Source of the DNA: Aeromicrobium sp. PE09-221
GTDB taxonomy: Bacteria; Actinomycetota; Actinomycetes; Propionibacteriales; Nocardioidaceae
Direction: 5' to 3'
DNA: 64,000 bases
Assembly (NCBI RefSeq): GCF_002174305.1
Contig: NZ_MIJB01000019.1
Span: 94,001-158,000, forward strand
Shown here: piece after piece, positions 35,994-44,605 of the stretch
Numbering within the stretch: the first letter of the stretch is position 1
Layout: each line of letters opens with the position of its first letter
Notes under the pieces: generated by a model
The model's database searches: none
Told to the model about the DNA's origin: nothing
What the model saw: only the letters and a program-made list of their open reading frames with translations
Made by a program: the position numbers and the translations under genes

Positions 35994-36743
35994 GTGCTCT
36001 ACTGGTTCTTGAAGTACCTGGCGTTGGGCCCGCTGCTGCGCGTCATCTTCCGTCCGTTCGCCGAGGGGCTCGAGAACGTGCCGTCCGAGGGCCCGGTGAT
36101 CCTGGCCGTCAACCACCTCTCCTATAGCGACTGGCTGTTCATGCCGCTCGTGATGCCCCGCCGGGTGACCTTCGTGGCGAAGGCCGAGTACTTCGAGGCG
36201 CCGGGCGTCAAGGGTTGGCTGCAGAAGAAGTTCTTCGGGGGCACGGGCCAGGTCCCCATCGACCGCACGAGCGGATCTTCAGCCGCCGGGGCGCTCAAGA
36301 CGCAGCTGCGGCTGCTGTCTGAGGGAGAGGTCTGCGGCATCTTCCCCGAGGGCACGCGCTCGCACGACGGCAAGCTCTATCGCGGGCGCACGGGCGTCGC
36401 CCGGGTCGCGCTGGAGGCCAAGGTTCCGGTCATCCCCGTCGCGGTCATCAATACCGATGTGATCGCCCCTCCGGGCAAGATCTTCGGACGCTTCGCCAGG
36501 CCCGGCGTGCGTTTCGGCGAGCCCCTCGACTTCAGCCGCTATGAGGGACTCGAGGGCGATCGCTTCATCCTGCGCGCGGTCACCGACGAGATCATGTACG
36601 AGATCATGAACCTGTCCGGACAGGAGTACGTCGATCTCTACGCGCAGGACGCCAAGAAGCGCGACAAGGAACGTGCCGATGCCGAGCGTAAGGCCGAGGA
36701 GAAGGCCGCCGTCGACGAGGTCTGGGACGAGATCGCCGAGTAG
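35994..36743 (+). CDS. plsC: 1-acyl-sn-glycerol-3-phosphate acyltransferase (PlsC-like)
   Basis: 249 aa. It acylates lysophosphatidic acid at the membrane. Acyltransferase blocks are NHLSYSDWLF (NHx4D), GGTGQVPIDR, FPEGTRSHDG and VIPVAVI. The N-terminus YWFLKYLALGPLLRVIF is a membrane-associated helix. A charged coiled tail (KKRDKERADAERKAEEKA) is added. GTG 35994 has TATGGT 6 nt upstream. Confidence 0.93.
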   Translation: MLYWFLKYLALGPLLRVIFRPFAEGLENVPSEGPVILAVNHLSYSDWLFMPLVMPRRVTFVAKAEYFEAPGVKGWLQKKFFGGTGQVPIDRTSGSSAAGALKTQLRLLSEGEVCGIFPEGTRSHDGKLYRGRTGVARVALEAKVPVIPVAVINTDVIAPPGKIFGRFARPGVRFGEPLDFSRYEGLEGDRFILRAVTDEIMYEIMNLSGQEYVDLYAQDAKKRDKERADAERKAEEKAAVDEVWDEIAE

Positions 36744-36778
36744 CCGAAACCGTGATTCGGGCGCCGATGGCGACCGCG

Positions 36779-36784
36779 TATCCT
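36779..36784 (+). promoter_or_regulatory. -10 of leaderless aroG promoter
   Basis: TATCCT, 6 nt before GTG 36791. Confidence 0.6.
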
Positions 36785-36790
36785 AGTGCG

Positions 36791-38125
36791 GTGAGCATTC
36801 CCAGCCTTGACGACCTGCGCGCGATCGGCGCCGCACAGCAGCCGACTTATGCCGATTCGATCGACCGTGACCGCACGGTCGACACGCTGCGGAAGATGCC
36901 GCCGCTGGTCTTTGCGGGCGAGTGCGATGCCCTGCGCGACAAGATGGCCGCCGTCGCTCGCGGCGAGGCTTTCCTGCTGCAGGGCGGGGACTGCGCTGAG
37001 ACCTTCGAGGGTGTGACGGCCGAGAACACCCGCAACAAGTTGCGGGTGCTGCTCTCGATGGCTGTCGTGCTGACCTACGCCGCGAGCGTCCCCGTGGTCA
37101 AGGTCGGCCGCCTGGCCGGCCAGTTCGCCAAGCCGCGCTCGAGCGATGCCGAGACCCGCGACGGCGTCACGCTGCCCGCCTACCGCGGTGATGCCGTGAA
37201 CGGCTTCGAGTTCACCCCCGAGGCCCGTCGCCATGATCCCCAGCGCCTGCTGGACGTCTACCATGCGTCGAGCTCCACGCTGAACCTCATCCGCGCCTTC
37301 ACCACCGGCGGCTACGCCGACCTGCGGCAGATGCACGAGTGGAATACCGACTTCGTGCGCAGCAGCCCCGTCGGCGAGCGGTACGAGCGGGTCGGTGCGG
37401 AGATCGACCGCGCCCTGGCCTTCATGTCGGCCATCGGAGCCGACCCGGCGGAGCTGCACACGGTCGACTTCTACTCCTCGCACGAGGCCCTCGTGCTGGA
37501 GTACGAGCATGCGCTCACGCGCATCGACTCGCGCACGGACCGTCCTTACGACGTCTCGGGCCACTTCGTGTGGATCGGGGAGCGCACCCGCCAGCTCGAC
37601 GGCGCCCATGTGGAGCTGCTCAGCCACATCGCCAATCCCATTGGCGTCAAGCTCGGCCCCACGTCGACGGCCGATGACGCGATCGCCCTGTACGAGAAGC
37701 TCAATCCTGAGCGCACGCCCGGCAAGGTCACCTTCATCACGCGCTTCGGCGCGGAGAAGATCCGCGATCTGCTGCCGCAGCTCATCGAGAAGGTCGGTGC
37801 GGCGGGCGTCGAGGTCGCTTGGGTGACCGATCCGATGCACGGCAACACCTTCGCCACCGATAACGGCTACAAGACCCGCGACTTCGATGCGGTCATCGAC
37901 GAGGTCCGTGGCTTCTTCGAGGTGCACCGTTCGCTCGGCACCTGGCCCGGGGGCCTGCACGTCGAGCTGACCGGAGACGATGTCACCGAGTGCGTCGGCG
38001 GTGGCTCTCGGCTCTCGGCCGCCGACCTGGAGACCCGCTACGAGACGCTGTGCGATCCCCGCCTCAACCGGGCGCAGTCGCTCGAACTGGCCTTCCTCGT
38101 CGCGGAGATGCTCGGCCACAACTGA
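36791..38125 (+). CDS. aroG: class II (plant-type) DAHP synthase
   Basis: 444 aa. It condenses PEP and erythrose-4-phosphate, the first step of aromatic synthesis. FLLQGGDCAETFEG and PVVKVGRLAGQFAKPRS are diagnostic of class II enzymes, as are HASSSTLNLIRAFTTGGYADL and WVTDPMHGNTF. Length is close to the mycobacterial enzyme. GTG 36791 follows TATCCT by 6 nt. It is followed by the locus C repeat and the convergent PASTA kinase gene. Confidence 0.96.
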   Translation: MSIPSLDDLRAIGAAQQPTYADSIDRDRTVDTLRKMPPLVFAGECDALRDKMAAVARGEAFLLQGGDCAETFEGVTAENTRNKLRVLLSMAVVLTYAASVPVVKVGRLAGQFAKPRSSDAETRDGVTLPAYRGDAVNGFEFTPEARRHDPQRLLDVYHASSSTLNLIRAFTTGGYADLRQMHEWNTDFVRSSPVGERYERVGAEIDRALAFMSAIGADPAELHTVDFYSSHEALVLEYEHALTRIDSRTDRPYDVSGHFVWIGERTRQLDGAHVELLSHIANPIGVKLGPTSTADDAIALYEKLNPERTPGKVTFITRFGAEKIRDLLPQLIEKVGAAGVEVAWVTDPMHGNTFATDNGYKTRDFDAVIDEVRGFFEVHRSLGTWPGGLHVELTGDDVTECVGGGSRLSAADLETRYETLCDPRLNRAQSLELAFLVAEMLGHN

Positions 38126-38137
38126 GCCTCACCCGTC

Positions 38138-38254
38138 GGGGGCGGTGAGTTACGCCCCCCTCGCCGGGTGGGCGGTGACGTACGCACGTCTCGCTGCTGG
38201 GGGCGGTGACGTACGCACGTCTCCCGGCCCGTGAGGCGTGCGTACGTCACCGCC
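38138..38254. repeat. GGTGA-family intergenic repeat, locus C with 18-bp hairpin
   Basis: Three direct units start GGCGGTGA. The second and third both read GGCGGTGACGTACGCACG (38171-38188, 38202-38219). The exact reverse complement CGTGCGTACGTCACCGCC is at 38237-38254, so an 18-bp stem with a 17-nt loop forms. It lies between convergent aroG and the kinase gene, and may act as a bidirectional terminator. Confidence 0.8.
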
Positions 38255-38276
38255 CCACGCGGCGCGAGGGACCGGC

Positions 38277-40244
38277 TCAGCTGAAGAAGACGGTGACGGT
38301 GTCACCGCGCTCGCGCTCGGATCCGGGACTGGGGCTCTGGAAGCGCACCTTCGGATCGTCGCCGGCGAGCGGATTGCGCGTCGCGTTGATCTCCAGGCCG
38401 AGATCCTCCAAGGCCTTGCGCGCCTCGTCCTCGGTCATGCCCGAGAGGTCCGGAACCTCGATGATCTCCGGGCCCTGCGAGACGACGATCGTCACCGTGT
38501 CGCCACGGAAGGCGCTCCCGCCCTGGGGATTCTGGGAGATCACGATCCCCTCGTCGACCTCATCGCTGAACTGCTCCTCGACCCTGACCAGGAATCCGGC
38601 TTCCTGCAGACCGGCCTGGGCCTCATCGGCGGTCTTGCCGGTGAAGTCGGTGATGGCGATCGGCTCCCGGCCCTTGCTGATGACGAGGTCGAGCGAGGTG
38701 TCGCGCCTGACCTGCTCACCGACCTCATGGTTGGCGATGCGGATGACGCTGCCCTCGGGGATCTCCTCGTGGAACTCCTCGGGGGTCTCACCGATCCGCA
38801 GATTGAGCGAGCCGACGATCGTGCGGGCCTCGTCGAGTGTCTTGCCGGCGAGGTCGGGGACCTCGTAGCGTTCCTGGCCCTTGGAGACCGTGATCGAGAT
38901 GAGCGTCCCGGGCAGCACACGCTCGCCGGGCTCCGGGTCGGTCGAGATCACGTGATCGGCCGGGATCTCCTCGTGGAAGGCGTCCGGGGTGAACTCGACC
39001 TCGAAGCCCGCGGACTCCGCCGCTGACACCGCGTCCTCGCGGCTCATGCTGGTGAGATCGGGGGCGTCGGTGTAGCGGCCGTCCGCGACGTACCAGCCCG
39101 CGAGGGCGACGACCGCGAGGGCGACGAGGGCGGCCAGGAGCAGGACCGCGCCGCGTCGCGGACGCCGCCGGGAAGGGGGCGCTTCCTCAGCCGCCTCGTT
39201 CTCGGCAAGGCCTGCCGCGGCCGGAGCCCAGGCCATGGTGTGCTCGGGCACGGCTGCACGGGTAGCCACGGTCGCGTGCTCGTCGGCATCGAGGGGATAG
39301 CCCGTGAAATCGACCTGCTGCGTGGGCTCGCCGTCAGTACCGGGGCGACGGGACGGGCGCAGGTCGGCAGCCAGCTCAGGGTCATCGGGCAGACCGGCGG
39401 CAAGGGCGTGCCGGACCTGGCGGACCTGGTGCAGGAGCGCGCGGGCATCGGGGGAGCGACGCTCGGGATCGCGAGCCGTGGCCCGTGCCACCAGTGCGTC
39501 GACATAGTCGGGGAGCTCGGGTACCAGGGTTGACGGCGGGGCGACGTCCTCGTTGACGTGCAGATAGGCCACCTGGATCGGCGTATCGGCCGCGTGCGGC
39601 TTGTCGCCCGTAAGCATCTCGAAGAGCATCGCCCCGCAGGCGTAGACATCCGCACGCGGATCGGCGCCGCGGTGCAGGACGACCTCGGGGGCCAGATAGG
39701 AGACGGTGCCGATCAGGGTACCGCCGGAGTGCGTCGTGGAGGTGTTGACGGCGCGAGCCAGGCCGAAGTCGGCGACCTTGACATCGCCCGCGGGTGTGAT
39801 GAGCACGTTCTCGGGCTTGACATCGCGGTGGATCAACCGGGCGGTGTGCGCCTCGGACAGGGCCTGCAGGATCGGGTCGAGGAAGGCGAGAGCCTGCTGC
39901 GGGGACATCGGCGCGGTGTCGCGGATGACATCGCGCAGTGTGCGGCCCGGCACGTACTCCATCACCAGATAGGTGATGTCGCCATCGGTGCCCTGGTCGA
40001 ATACGGCCACGACATGGCGATGGTTGAGCTTGGCCGCGGCTTTGGCCTCGGCGACGAAGCGCTGCCGGAAGTCGTCGGCGTCCCCGAGATCGGCGTGCAT
40101 GATCTTGACTGCGACCACGCGATCGAGCCGTAGATCCGTGGCCCGGAAGACGCTGGCCATGCCTCCGCGAGCGATGCGCTCATGGATCACGTAACGCCCG
40201 TCGAGCGTGTGCCCGACGAGCGCCTGATCTCCGGCGACGCTCAC
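38277..40244 (-). CDS. pknL: transmembrane Ser/Thr kinase with PASTA repeats (PknB/PknL-like)
   Basis: 655 aa. Cytoplasmic kinase domain (about 16-275): ARGGMASVF glycine loop, K47, HRDVKPEN (139-146), DFG (159-161), APE (185-187). The juxtamembrane region is rich in Pro and Ala. One membrane helix lies at about 365-386. Four extracellular PASTA domains (about 392-655) probably bind muropeptides or lipid II. Its position beside aroG and idsA is that of mycobacterial PknL, although four PASTA domains are PknB-like. GTG 40244 has AGGAGG upstream. It signals cell-wall state to division and growth. Confidence 0.93.
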   Translation of the reverse strand: MSVAGDQALVGHTLDGRYVIHERIARGGMASVFRATDLRLDRVVAVKIMHADLGDADDFRQRFVAEAKAAAKLNHRHVVAVFDQGTDGDITYLVMEYVPGRTLRDVIRDTAPMSPQQALAFLDPILQALSEAHTARLIHRDVKPENVLITPAGDVKVADFGLARAVNTSTTHSGGTLIGTVSYLAPEVVLHRGADPRADVYACGAMLFEMLTGDKPHAADTPIQVAYLHVNEDVAPPSTLVPELPDYVDALVARATARDPERRSPDARALLHQVRQVRHALAAGLPDDPELAADLRPSRRPGTDGEPTQQVDFTGYPLDADEHATVATRAAVPEHTMAWAPAAAGLAENEAAEEAPPSRRRPRRGAVLLLAALVALAVVALAGWYVADGRYTDAPDLTSMSREDAVSAAESAGFEVEFTPDAFHEEIPADHVISTDPEPGERVLPGTLISITVSKGQERYEVPDLAGKTLDEARTIVGSLNLRIGETPEEFHEEIPEGSVIRIANHEVGEQVRRDTSLDLVISKGREPIAITDFTGKTADEAQAGLQEAGFLVRVEEQFSDEVDEGIVISQNPQGGSAFRGDTVTIVVSQGPEIIEVPDLSGMTEDEARKALEDLGLEINATRNPLAGDDPKVRFQSPSPGSERERGDTVTVFFS

Positions 40245-40266
40245 GTCAGTCCTCCTGAACCTGGGG

Positions 40267-40289
40267 AAGGGGCTCGTCGAGAGCCCCTT
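40267..40289 (-). terminator. hairpin between the prenyl synthase and kinase genes
   Basis: AAGGGGCTC / GAGCCCCTT, a perfect 9-bp stem with a 5-nt loop. A minus-strand TACACT (near 40291-40296) just upstream may be the kinase promoter. The hairpin is therefore either the terminator of the prenyl synthase gene or a 5' structure of the kinase mRNA. Confidence 0.55.
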
Positions 40290-40349
40290 CGAGTGTAGAG
40301 AACCGCACGGAGAGGACGGCTGATCTGCCCTGTGATGGCGTGCCCGCGG

Positions 40350-41393
40350 TCAGCGTACGCGGCGTGTCGTGGCCCGGGCGAGCGGACCGAGGATCGCGAC
40401 CGCATGGTCGCCGAGTGCTGCCAACGCCGCATCGGACTGCGCCTCGAGCCGGCCGATCTCCGCCTCGACATCGGCCCGCGCTCCGCTCTGGTCGATGAGC
40501 ACGGTCAACTCGTCGACCGTGTCATCGCGTCCCAGCAGTGAGAAGAGGCGGCGGGCCTCGCCGCGTTCGGCCGCGCGAGCGATGAGCACGGTGCGCTTGC
40601 CCTCGCGCAGGTCGTCACCGGCCGGCTTGCCCGTGGTCTCTGGATCGCCGAAGACGCCGAGGACGTCGTCGCGCAGCTGGAAGGCCTCGCCGAGCGGCAG
40701 GGCGATCGCCGACAATCCTTCGATGAGCTCGGGAGACGCGCCGGCGAGGGCGGCGCCGATGTGCAGGGGTCGTTCCACGGTGTACTTCGCGGACTTGAAC
40801 CGGACGACCCGCAGGGCGTCATCCGCGTCGAGCCGGTCGCGGGTCTGTGCCACGACATCGAGGTACTGTCCGGCGATGACCTCGGACTTGGCCAGGTCCC
40901 AGTACTCCAGGGCGTCCGTGAGGTGCCAGTCGGCCTGTTGAGGCACCGAGCGGATCACATCATCGGCCCAGCTGAGCAGGAGGTCGCCGAGCAGGACCGC
41001 GACCTGTTCCCCGAAGCGTTCCGGATCGCCGACACGTCCCTCGCCCCGGTGGACCTGCTCGAACGCACGGTGGACACTGGGCCGCCCGCGGCGGGTATCG
41101 GAGCCGTCCATCAGGTCGTCGTGCACCAGAGCACTGCCCTGGAGCCATTCGAAGGCCGAGGCCGCGCGGGCGATTCGGGCGTCGCCGGGGGTGCCGCCGC
41201 CGATGAGCCAGCCGGCGTAGCAGAACAGCGGACGTAGCAGCTTGCCGCCGCCGACGAAGTCCTCCGCGGCGTCCACCAGCCCGGCGACCTCGTCGTCGAC
41301 CTCGGCGAGACGTCGGCGCTGCAGATCCGCGAAGCGCTCGAGTTCGCGGCCCACGCTCTCTCGGAATGTGGAATCGTCGAGGGGGCTGGTCAC
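40350..41393 (-). CDS. idsA: polyprenyl diphosphate synthase
   Basis: 347 aa. This isoprenyl synthase elongates allylic diphosphates. The first Asp-rich motif is HDDLMDGSDTRRG and the second is LRDDVLGVFGD (DDxxGD form). It matches the IdsA/GrcC-type long enzymes near metF in mycobacteria (Rv2173). The product chain length cannot be told reliably. GTG 41393 has TATCGT 7 nt upstream on the minus strand. It is divergent from metF with overlapping -10 elements. Confidence 0.92.
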   Translation of the reverse strand: MTSPLDDSTFRESVGRELERFADLQRRRLAEVDDEVAGLVDAAEDFVGGGKLLRPLFCYAGWLIGGGTPGDARIARAASAFEWLQGSALVHDDLMDGSDTRRGRPSVHRAFEQVHRGEGRVGDPERFGEQVAVLLGDLLLSWADDVIRSVPQQADWHLTDALEYWDLAKSEVIAGQYLDVVAQTRDRLDADDALRVVRFKSAKYTVERPLHIGAALAGASPELIEGLSAIALPLGEAFQLRDDVLGVFGDPETTGKPAGDDLREGKRTVLIARAAERGEARRLFSLLGRDDTVDELTVLIDQSGARADVEAEIGRLEAQSDAALAALGDHAVAILGPLARATTRRVR

Positions 41394-41400
41394 GCCGACG

Positions 41401-41410
41401 ACGATACCGT
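41401..41410. promoter_or_regulatory. overlapping divergent leaderless promoters of idsA and metF
   Basis: Minus-strand TATCGT (41406-41401) and plus-strand TACCGT (41405-41410) share two bases. They lie 7 and 6 nt from GTG 41393 and GTG 41417. The start codons are 23 bp apart. Confidence 0.7.
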
Positions 41411-41416
41411 GGAGTC

Positions 41417-42310
41417 GTGTCCGCACCCGATCGCTCCCTCATCGACGCTCTCCGCAGCGACCGTCCCACCACGTCCTTCGAGTTCTTCCCGCCGAAGGAT
41501 GATGAGGGTGAGGCGCAGCTGTGGCAGACGATCGCCGATCTCGAACCCCTCGATCCCACTTTCGTCTCCGTGACCTACGGGGCCGGCGGCACGCATCAGG
41601 ACCGCACGATCCGGGTCACGGAGCGGATCGCGCGGGAGTCCTCGATGAAGCCGGTCGGCCACCTGACCCTCGTGGGTCAGAGCACGGCGGAGATCGAGAA
41701 CGTGCTCAAGCAGTACCTCGCCGCCGGTGTCGATCACGTCCTGGTCCTGCGTGGCGATCCCCAGGGCGGCCCTCGTGCACCGTGGGAGCGCCACCCCGAG
41801 GGCATGGACCATGCGCTCGAGCTGGTCGAGCTCGCGGCGCGTCTCGGCGGGCTCACGGTCGGCGTGGCGGCGTTCCCTGAGGGACATCCCGATGCCGCCG
41901 ATCGCGAGGCCTGCGCCGATGTGCTGGTGTCGAAGGCCGAGGCTGGTGCGGAGTTCGCGATCACCCAGCTGTTCTTCCGGGCGAGCGACTACGTCGATCT
42001 GGTCCGCCGGCTCGATGTGCGCGGATGTGATCTCCCGGTGATCCCGGGGATCATGCCGATCCTGAACTTCTCGCAGGTCTCCCGCATGGCCGAGCTGTCC
42101 GGTGCCGCGTTGCCCCCCGAGGTGCTCGAGCAGATCGAGCCGCTGGCCGATGATCGTGCGGCAGTGCGGGCGAAAGGGATCGAGCTCGCCACCCAGCTCT
42201 GCCGCGATGTGCTCGCGGCCGGGGCGCCCGGTCTGCACTTCATGACGTTGAACCGCTCGAAGGCCACCCGTGAGATCTTCCGGTCTCTGCGCGACGAAGG
42301 CCTCATCTGA
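41417..42310 (+). CDS. metF: methylenetetrahydrofolate reductase
   Basis: 297 aa. TIM-barrel flavoenzyme making 5-methyl-THF for methionine synthesis. TSFEFFPPKDDEGEAQLW is the family start with the catalytic Glu. VSVTYGAGGTHQDRT, VLRGDPQGG and FAITQLFFRASDYVDL follow. GTG 41417 has TACCGT 6 nt upstream. It is divergent from the prenyl synthase, matching the Rv2172c-Rv2173 pair. Confidence 0.95.
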   Translation: MSAPDRSLIDALRSDRPTTSFEFFPPKDDEGEAQLWQTIADLEPLDPTFVSVTYGAGGTHQDRTIRVTERIARESSMKPVGHLTLVGQSTAEIENVLKQYLAAGVDHVLVLRGDPQGGPRAPWERHPEGMDHALELVELAARLGGLTVGVAAFPEGHPDAADREACADVLVSKAEAGAEFAITQLFFRASDYVDLVRRLDVRGCDLPVIPGIMPILNFSQVSRMAELSGAALPPEVLEQIEPLADDRAAVRAKGIELATQLCRDVLAAGAPGLHFMTLNRSKATREIFRSLRDEGLI

Positions 42311-42325
42311 CCCCCTCCCCGCCAG

Positions 42326-42385
42326 GGCGGTGAGCAGTCAACCGATGGCGGTGCGTGGTCAACCATGCGGCGACAACCATGCGCA
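42326..42385. repeat. GGTGA-family intergenic repeat, locus D
   Basis: GGCGGTGAGCAGTCAACC is followed by GGCGGTGCGTGGTCAACCATGC and a third CAACCATGCGC. The TCAACC core is shared with locus B. It lies in the 118-bp gap between metF and the FAD oxidoreductase, just before that gene's leaderless -10. Confidence 0.65.
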
Positions 42386-42415
42386 GCGGGCTGCCAGCGG
42401 CGCCGGGTGACACCG

Positions 42416-42421
42416 TAAGCT
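42416..42421 (+). promoter_or_regulatory. -10 of leaderless FAD oxidoreductase promoter
   Basis: TAAGCT, 7 nt before ATG 42429. Confidence 0.55.
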
Positions 42422-42428
42422 GCCGCCC

Positions 42429-43694
42429 ATGGCGCGCGTCGTGGTCGTCGGTGGTGGCTTCGCCGGTCTGAGTGCTGCGGCGAGACTCGCCAAGCTGCGC
42501 CATGAGGTCATCCTGATCGAACGGGCCGACGAGCTCGGCGGGCGCCTGCGCGGTTTCCGTTGGGACGATCACGTCTGGCAGTTGTACCCCGAGACCGTGA
42601 CGCTCCCGGGGGTCTTCCGTGATCTCTTCCGTAAGTCCGGACGTCAGCTGGATCGCGTGCTCGATCTGGCTCCGGCGCCCCCCCGCCGTCATGTGTTCGT
42701 GCGTGGCCGTCGGCGCGACGTGCTCGATCTGCCCTTCGGCATGCGCGGTGACCAGAGCGCGGCGATCGAGCAGGCCTTCGGCGCCGATCAGTGGTCGCCT
42801 TGGGTGGACTCGCTCGCCCCACGGTGGGACGCGCTGCGACGGCGGGTCCTCGACGAGGTCTACGACGGCGTCCTCGAACCGGGGTACCGGCGGCAGATCC
42901 GTCCGCGGCGATCCCTACGGAGGGTCGCACGGCGCGAGCTGCGGGATCGGCGACTGCGGTCGCTGGTGCTCGACGCCGCCAGCCTCGAGGGTGATGACCC
43001 GATGCACACGCCGGGCGTCACGGCCGTATGGCACTACGTCGAGCGGAACTTCGGCCGGTGGAGCTTCGACGGCGGTCTCCCTGCTCTCGCCGATGCGCTG
43101 GCGCGGCGGATGGGGGAGCGGAAGGTCGACCTCAGGATGACGACCACGGCGACGGATGTGCGACGTGGACCGGCTGGCCGACTGATCGGCGTCGAGACCG
43201 ATGCGGGGCCGGTGGACGCCGATGTCGTGGTCTGGTGCGCACCCGATCTGCCGTCCTCGACACCCGAACCGGCCCTCGTGCGGCGCATCCCTGCCCCCCG
43301 GACGCTGCTGACCCTTTCGGAGGATCCCGGGATCCTCGACGACATGGTGCTCCATGCCGAGCGTCCGGTGCGGGTGTGGAGGTCGGGACCATCGCACTGG
43401 GTCGTGGAAAACCGGGCAGGTGGGGACGCGCTCGACGCGCTCGCCGAAGGAGGCCTCCGTTGGCGCGGGTTGGTCGAGTCGCGTCGCGACCTGGCCCCGC
43501 GCGAGCTGGTGCTGCTCGGACACGACGGGTGGGCATGGCGTGGCTGGCACGCCACGGCCGAACGACCTGGATCCGATACGAGGGGTGGTCTCTTCTTCGC
43601 CGGAGCACACGCCCACCCCGGCACCTCGCTGGAGATGATCGGCCTGGCGACCGCCGCGATCGCGACCCACCTCGGCGAGGTCCCGCGCCGCTGA
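42429..43694 (+). CDS. FAD-dependent amine oxidase/desaturase-like oxidoreductase
   Basis: 421 aa. The N-terminal dinucleotide fold VVVVGGGFAGLSAAARLAKLRHEVILIERADELGGRLRGF is that of phytoene desaturase and amine oxidase relatives. The C-terminal GGLFFAGAHAHPGTSLEMIGLATAAIA is the FAD-binding motif that closes these proteins. The substrate is unknown. Prenyl-synthase and metF neighbours suggest a lipid or isoprenoid substrate, but this is only inference. Two GGTGA repeat loci bracket it. ATG 42429 has TAAGCT 7 nt upstream. Confidence 0.87.
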   Translation: MARVVVVGGGFAGLSAAARLAKLRHEVILIERADELGGRLRGFRWDDHVWQLYPETVTLPGVFRDLFRKSGRQLDRVLDLAPAPPRRHVFVRGRRRDVLDLPFGMRGDQSAAIEQAFGADQWSPWVDSLAPRWDALRRRVLDEVYDGVLEPGYRRQIRPRRSLRRVARRELRDRRLRSLVLDAASLEGDDPMHTPGVTAVWHYVERNFGRWSFDGGLPALADALARRMGERKVDLRMTTTATDVRRGPAGRLIGVETDAGPVDADVVVWCAPDLPSSTPEPALVRRIPAPRTLLTLSEDPGILDDMVLHAERPVRVWRSGPSHWVVENRAGGDALDALAEGGLRWRGLVESRRDLAPRELVLLGHDGWAWRGWHATAERPGSDTRGGLFFAGAHAHPGTSLEMIGLATAAIATHLGEVPRR

Positions 43695-43706
43695 GACCTC
43701 CCCAGG

Positions 43707-43795
43707 CGGTGAGCTATCCCGCACTTTCCACATCGAACTGCGTGATGGCTCACCGCTCGCGATGGGGTAGGGGATGGGTGCGCGATGGCTCACCG
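43707..43795. repeat. GGTGA-family intergenic repeat, locus E
   Basis: GCGGTGAGCTATCCCGCAC (43707-43725, identical to locus A) is followed by CTGCGTGATGGCTCACCGC (inverse) and GTGCGCGATGGCTCACCGCCC. GCGGTGAGC can pair with GCTCACCGC. It lies in the 158-bp gap after the FAD oxidoreductase gene. Confidence 0.72.
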
Positions 43796-43840
43796 CCCAC
43801 GGCATCGCGGGCGACGAGGCGCGAGGGCCTGGGGAACCTC

Positions 43841-43846
43841 TAGGGT
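43841..43846 (+). promoter_or_regulatory. -10 of leaderless methyltransferase promoter
   Basis: TAGGGT, 6 nt before ATG 43853. Confidence 0.6.
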
Positions 43847-43852
43847 GGAGCC

Positions 43853-44584
43853 ATGGGACCGGTGCGTGCGGAGGTCATGTGGCAAGCGGTGCGCGATGCG
43901 CTCGAGGCAGCGGCCACGGACGAGGACAGGCCCCTGCGGGTTCTCGATATCGGGGGAGGCACGGGCGGTGACGCGGTTCGTGTGGCCGCCGAGGGTCACG
44001 AGGTCGTCGTGGTCGACCCGAGTCCGGACGCCCTGGCCGCCCTGGCCCGCCGTGCCGACGACGCGGGGGTGCCCATCTCCCAGCTGCTCGGTGACACCGA
44101 GGACCTGGCCGAGCACATCGAGTCCGCCTCCATCGATCTCGTGCTCTGCCACGGCGTGGTCGAGCATGTCGACGATCCCGTCACCGCTCTGCGCGAGGTG
44201 GCGCGCACCCTCGCGCCGTCGGGGCGCCTGAGCATCGTGGTGCCCGGGCGGGTGAGCGCGGCGATCGCCCGGGCCGTCGCGGGCGACTTCCAGGCGGCCC
44301 AGGCACTCGTGGAACGTCCAGTCGCCCACTGGGATCCCGACGAGCACGGTCCTCGACGCTATTTCAGCGAGGAACTCGATGCCCTGCTCGCGGCAGCGGG
44401 GTTCCGCCCGGCGGCGACCCGCGGGCTGCGGGTTTTCGCCGATCTCGTTCCGAGCGCGGTCGTCGACGTCGAGACCGGTGCGCGTGAATCCCTGTTCGCA
44501 CTCGAGAGGGCCGCTCGGGAGCGTCACGAATTCGCAGCCTGCTCGGGTGGTCTCCAGCAGATCGCCTGCCTAGAATTGTCCTAA
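43853..44584 (+). CDS. SAM-dependent class I methyltransferase
   Basis: 243 aa. LRVLDIGGGTGGDAVRVAAEGHEVVVVDPS is the SAM-binding motif I/II. LVLCHGVVEHVDDP is the motif IV region of class I (Methyltransf_11-like) enzymes. The C-terminal part resembles CmoM/SmtA-type tRNA or small-molecule methyltransferases. The substrate is unknown. ATG 43853 has TAGGGT 6 nt upstream. Its last codons hold the TAGAAT -10 of the next gene. Confidence 0.9.
   Translation: MGPVRAEVMWQAVRDALEAAATDEDRPLRVLDIGGGTGGDAVRVAAEGHEVVVVDPSPDALAALARRADDAGVPISQLLGDTEDLAEHIESASIDLVLCHGVVEHVDDPVTALREVARTLAPSGRLSIVVPGRVSAAIARAVAGDFQAAQALVERPVAHWDPDEHGPRRYFSEELDALLAAAGFRPAATRGLRVFADLVPSAVVDVETGARESLFALERAARERHEFAACSGGLQQIACLELS
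44571..44576 (+). promoter_or_regulatory. -10 of DUF3040 gene promoter
   Basis: TAGAAT inside the end of the methyltransferase gene. It would give a leader of about 23 nt including AAGGAG before GTG 44606. Confidence 0.55.
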
Positions 44585-44605
44585 CCACCGAGCAAGGAGT
44601 CCATC

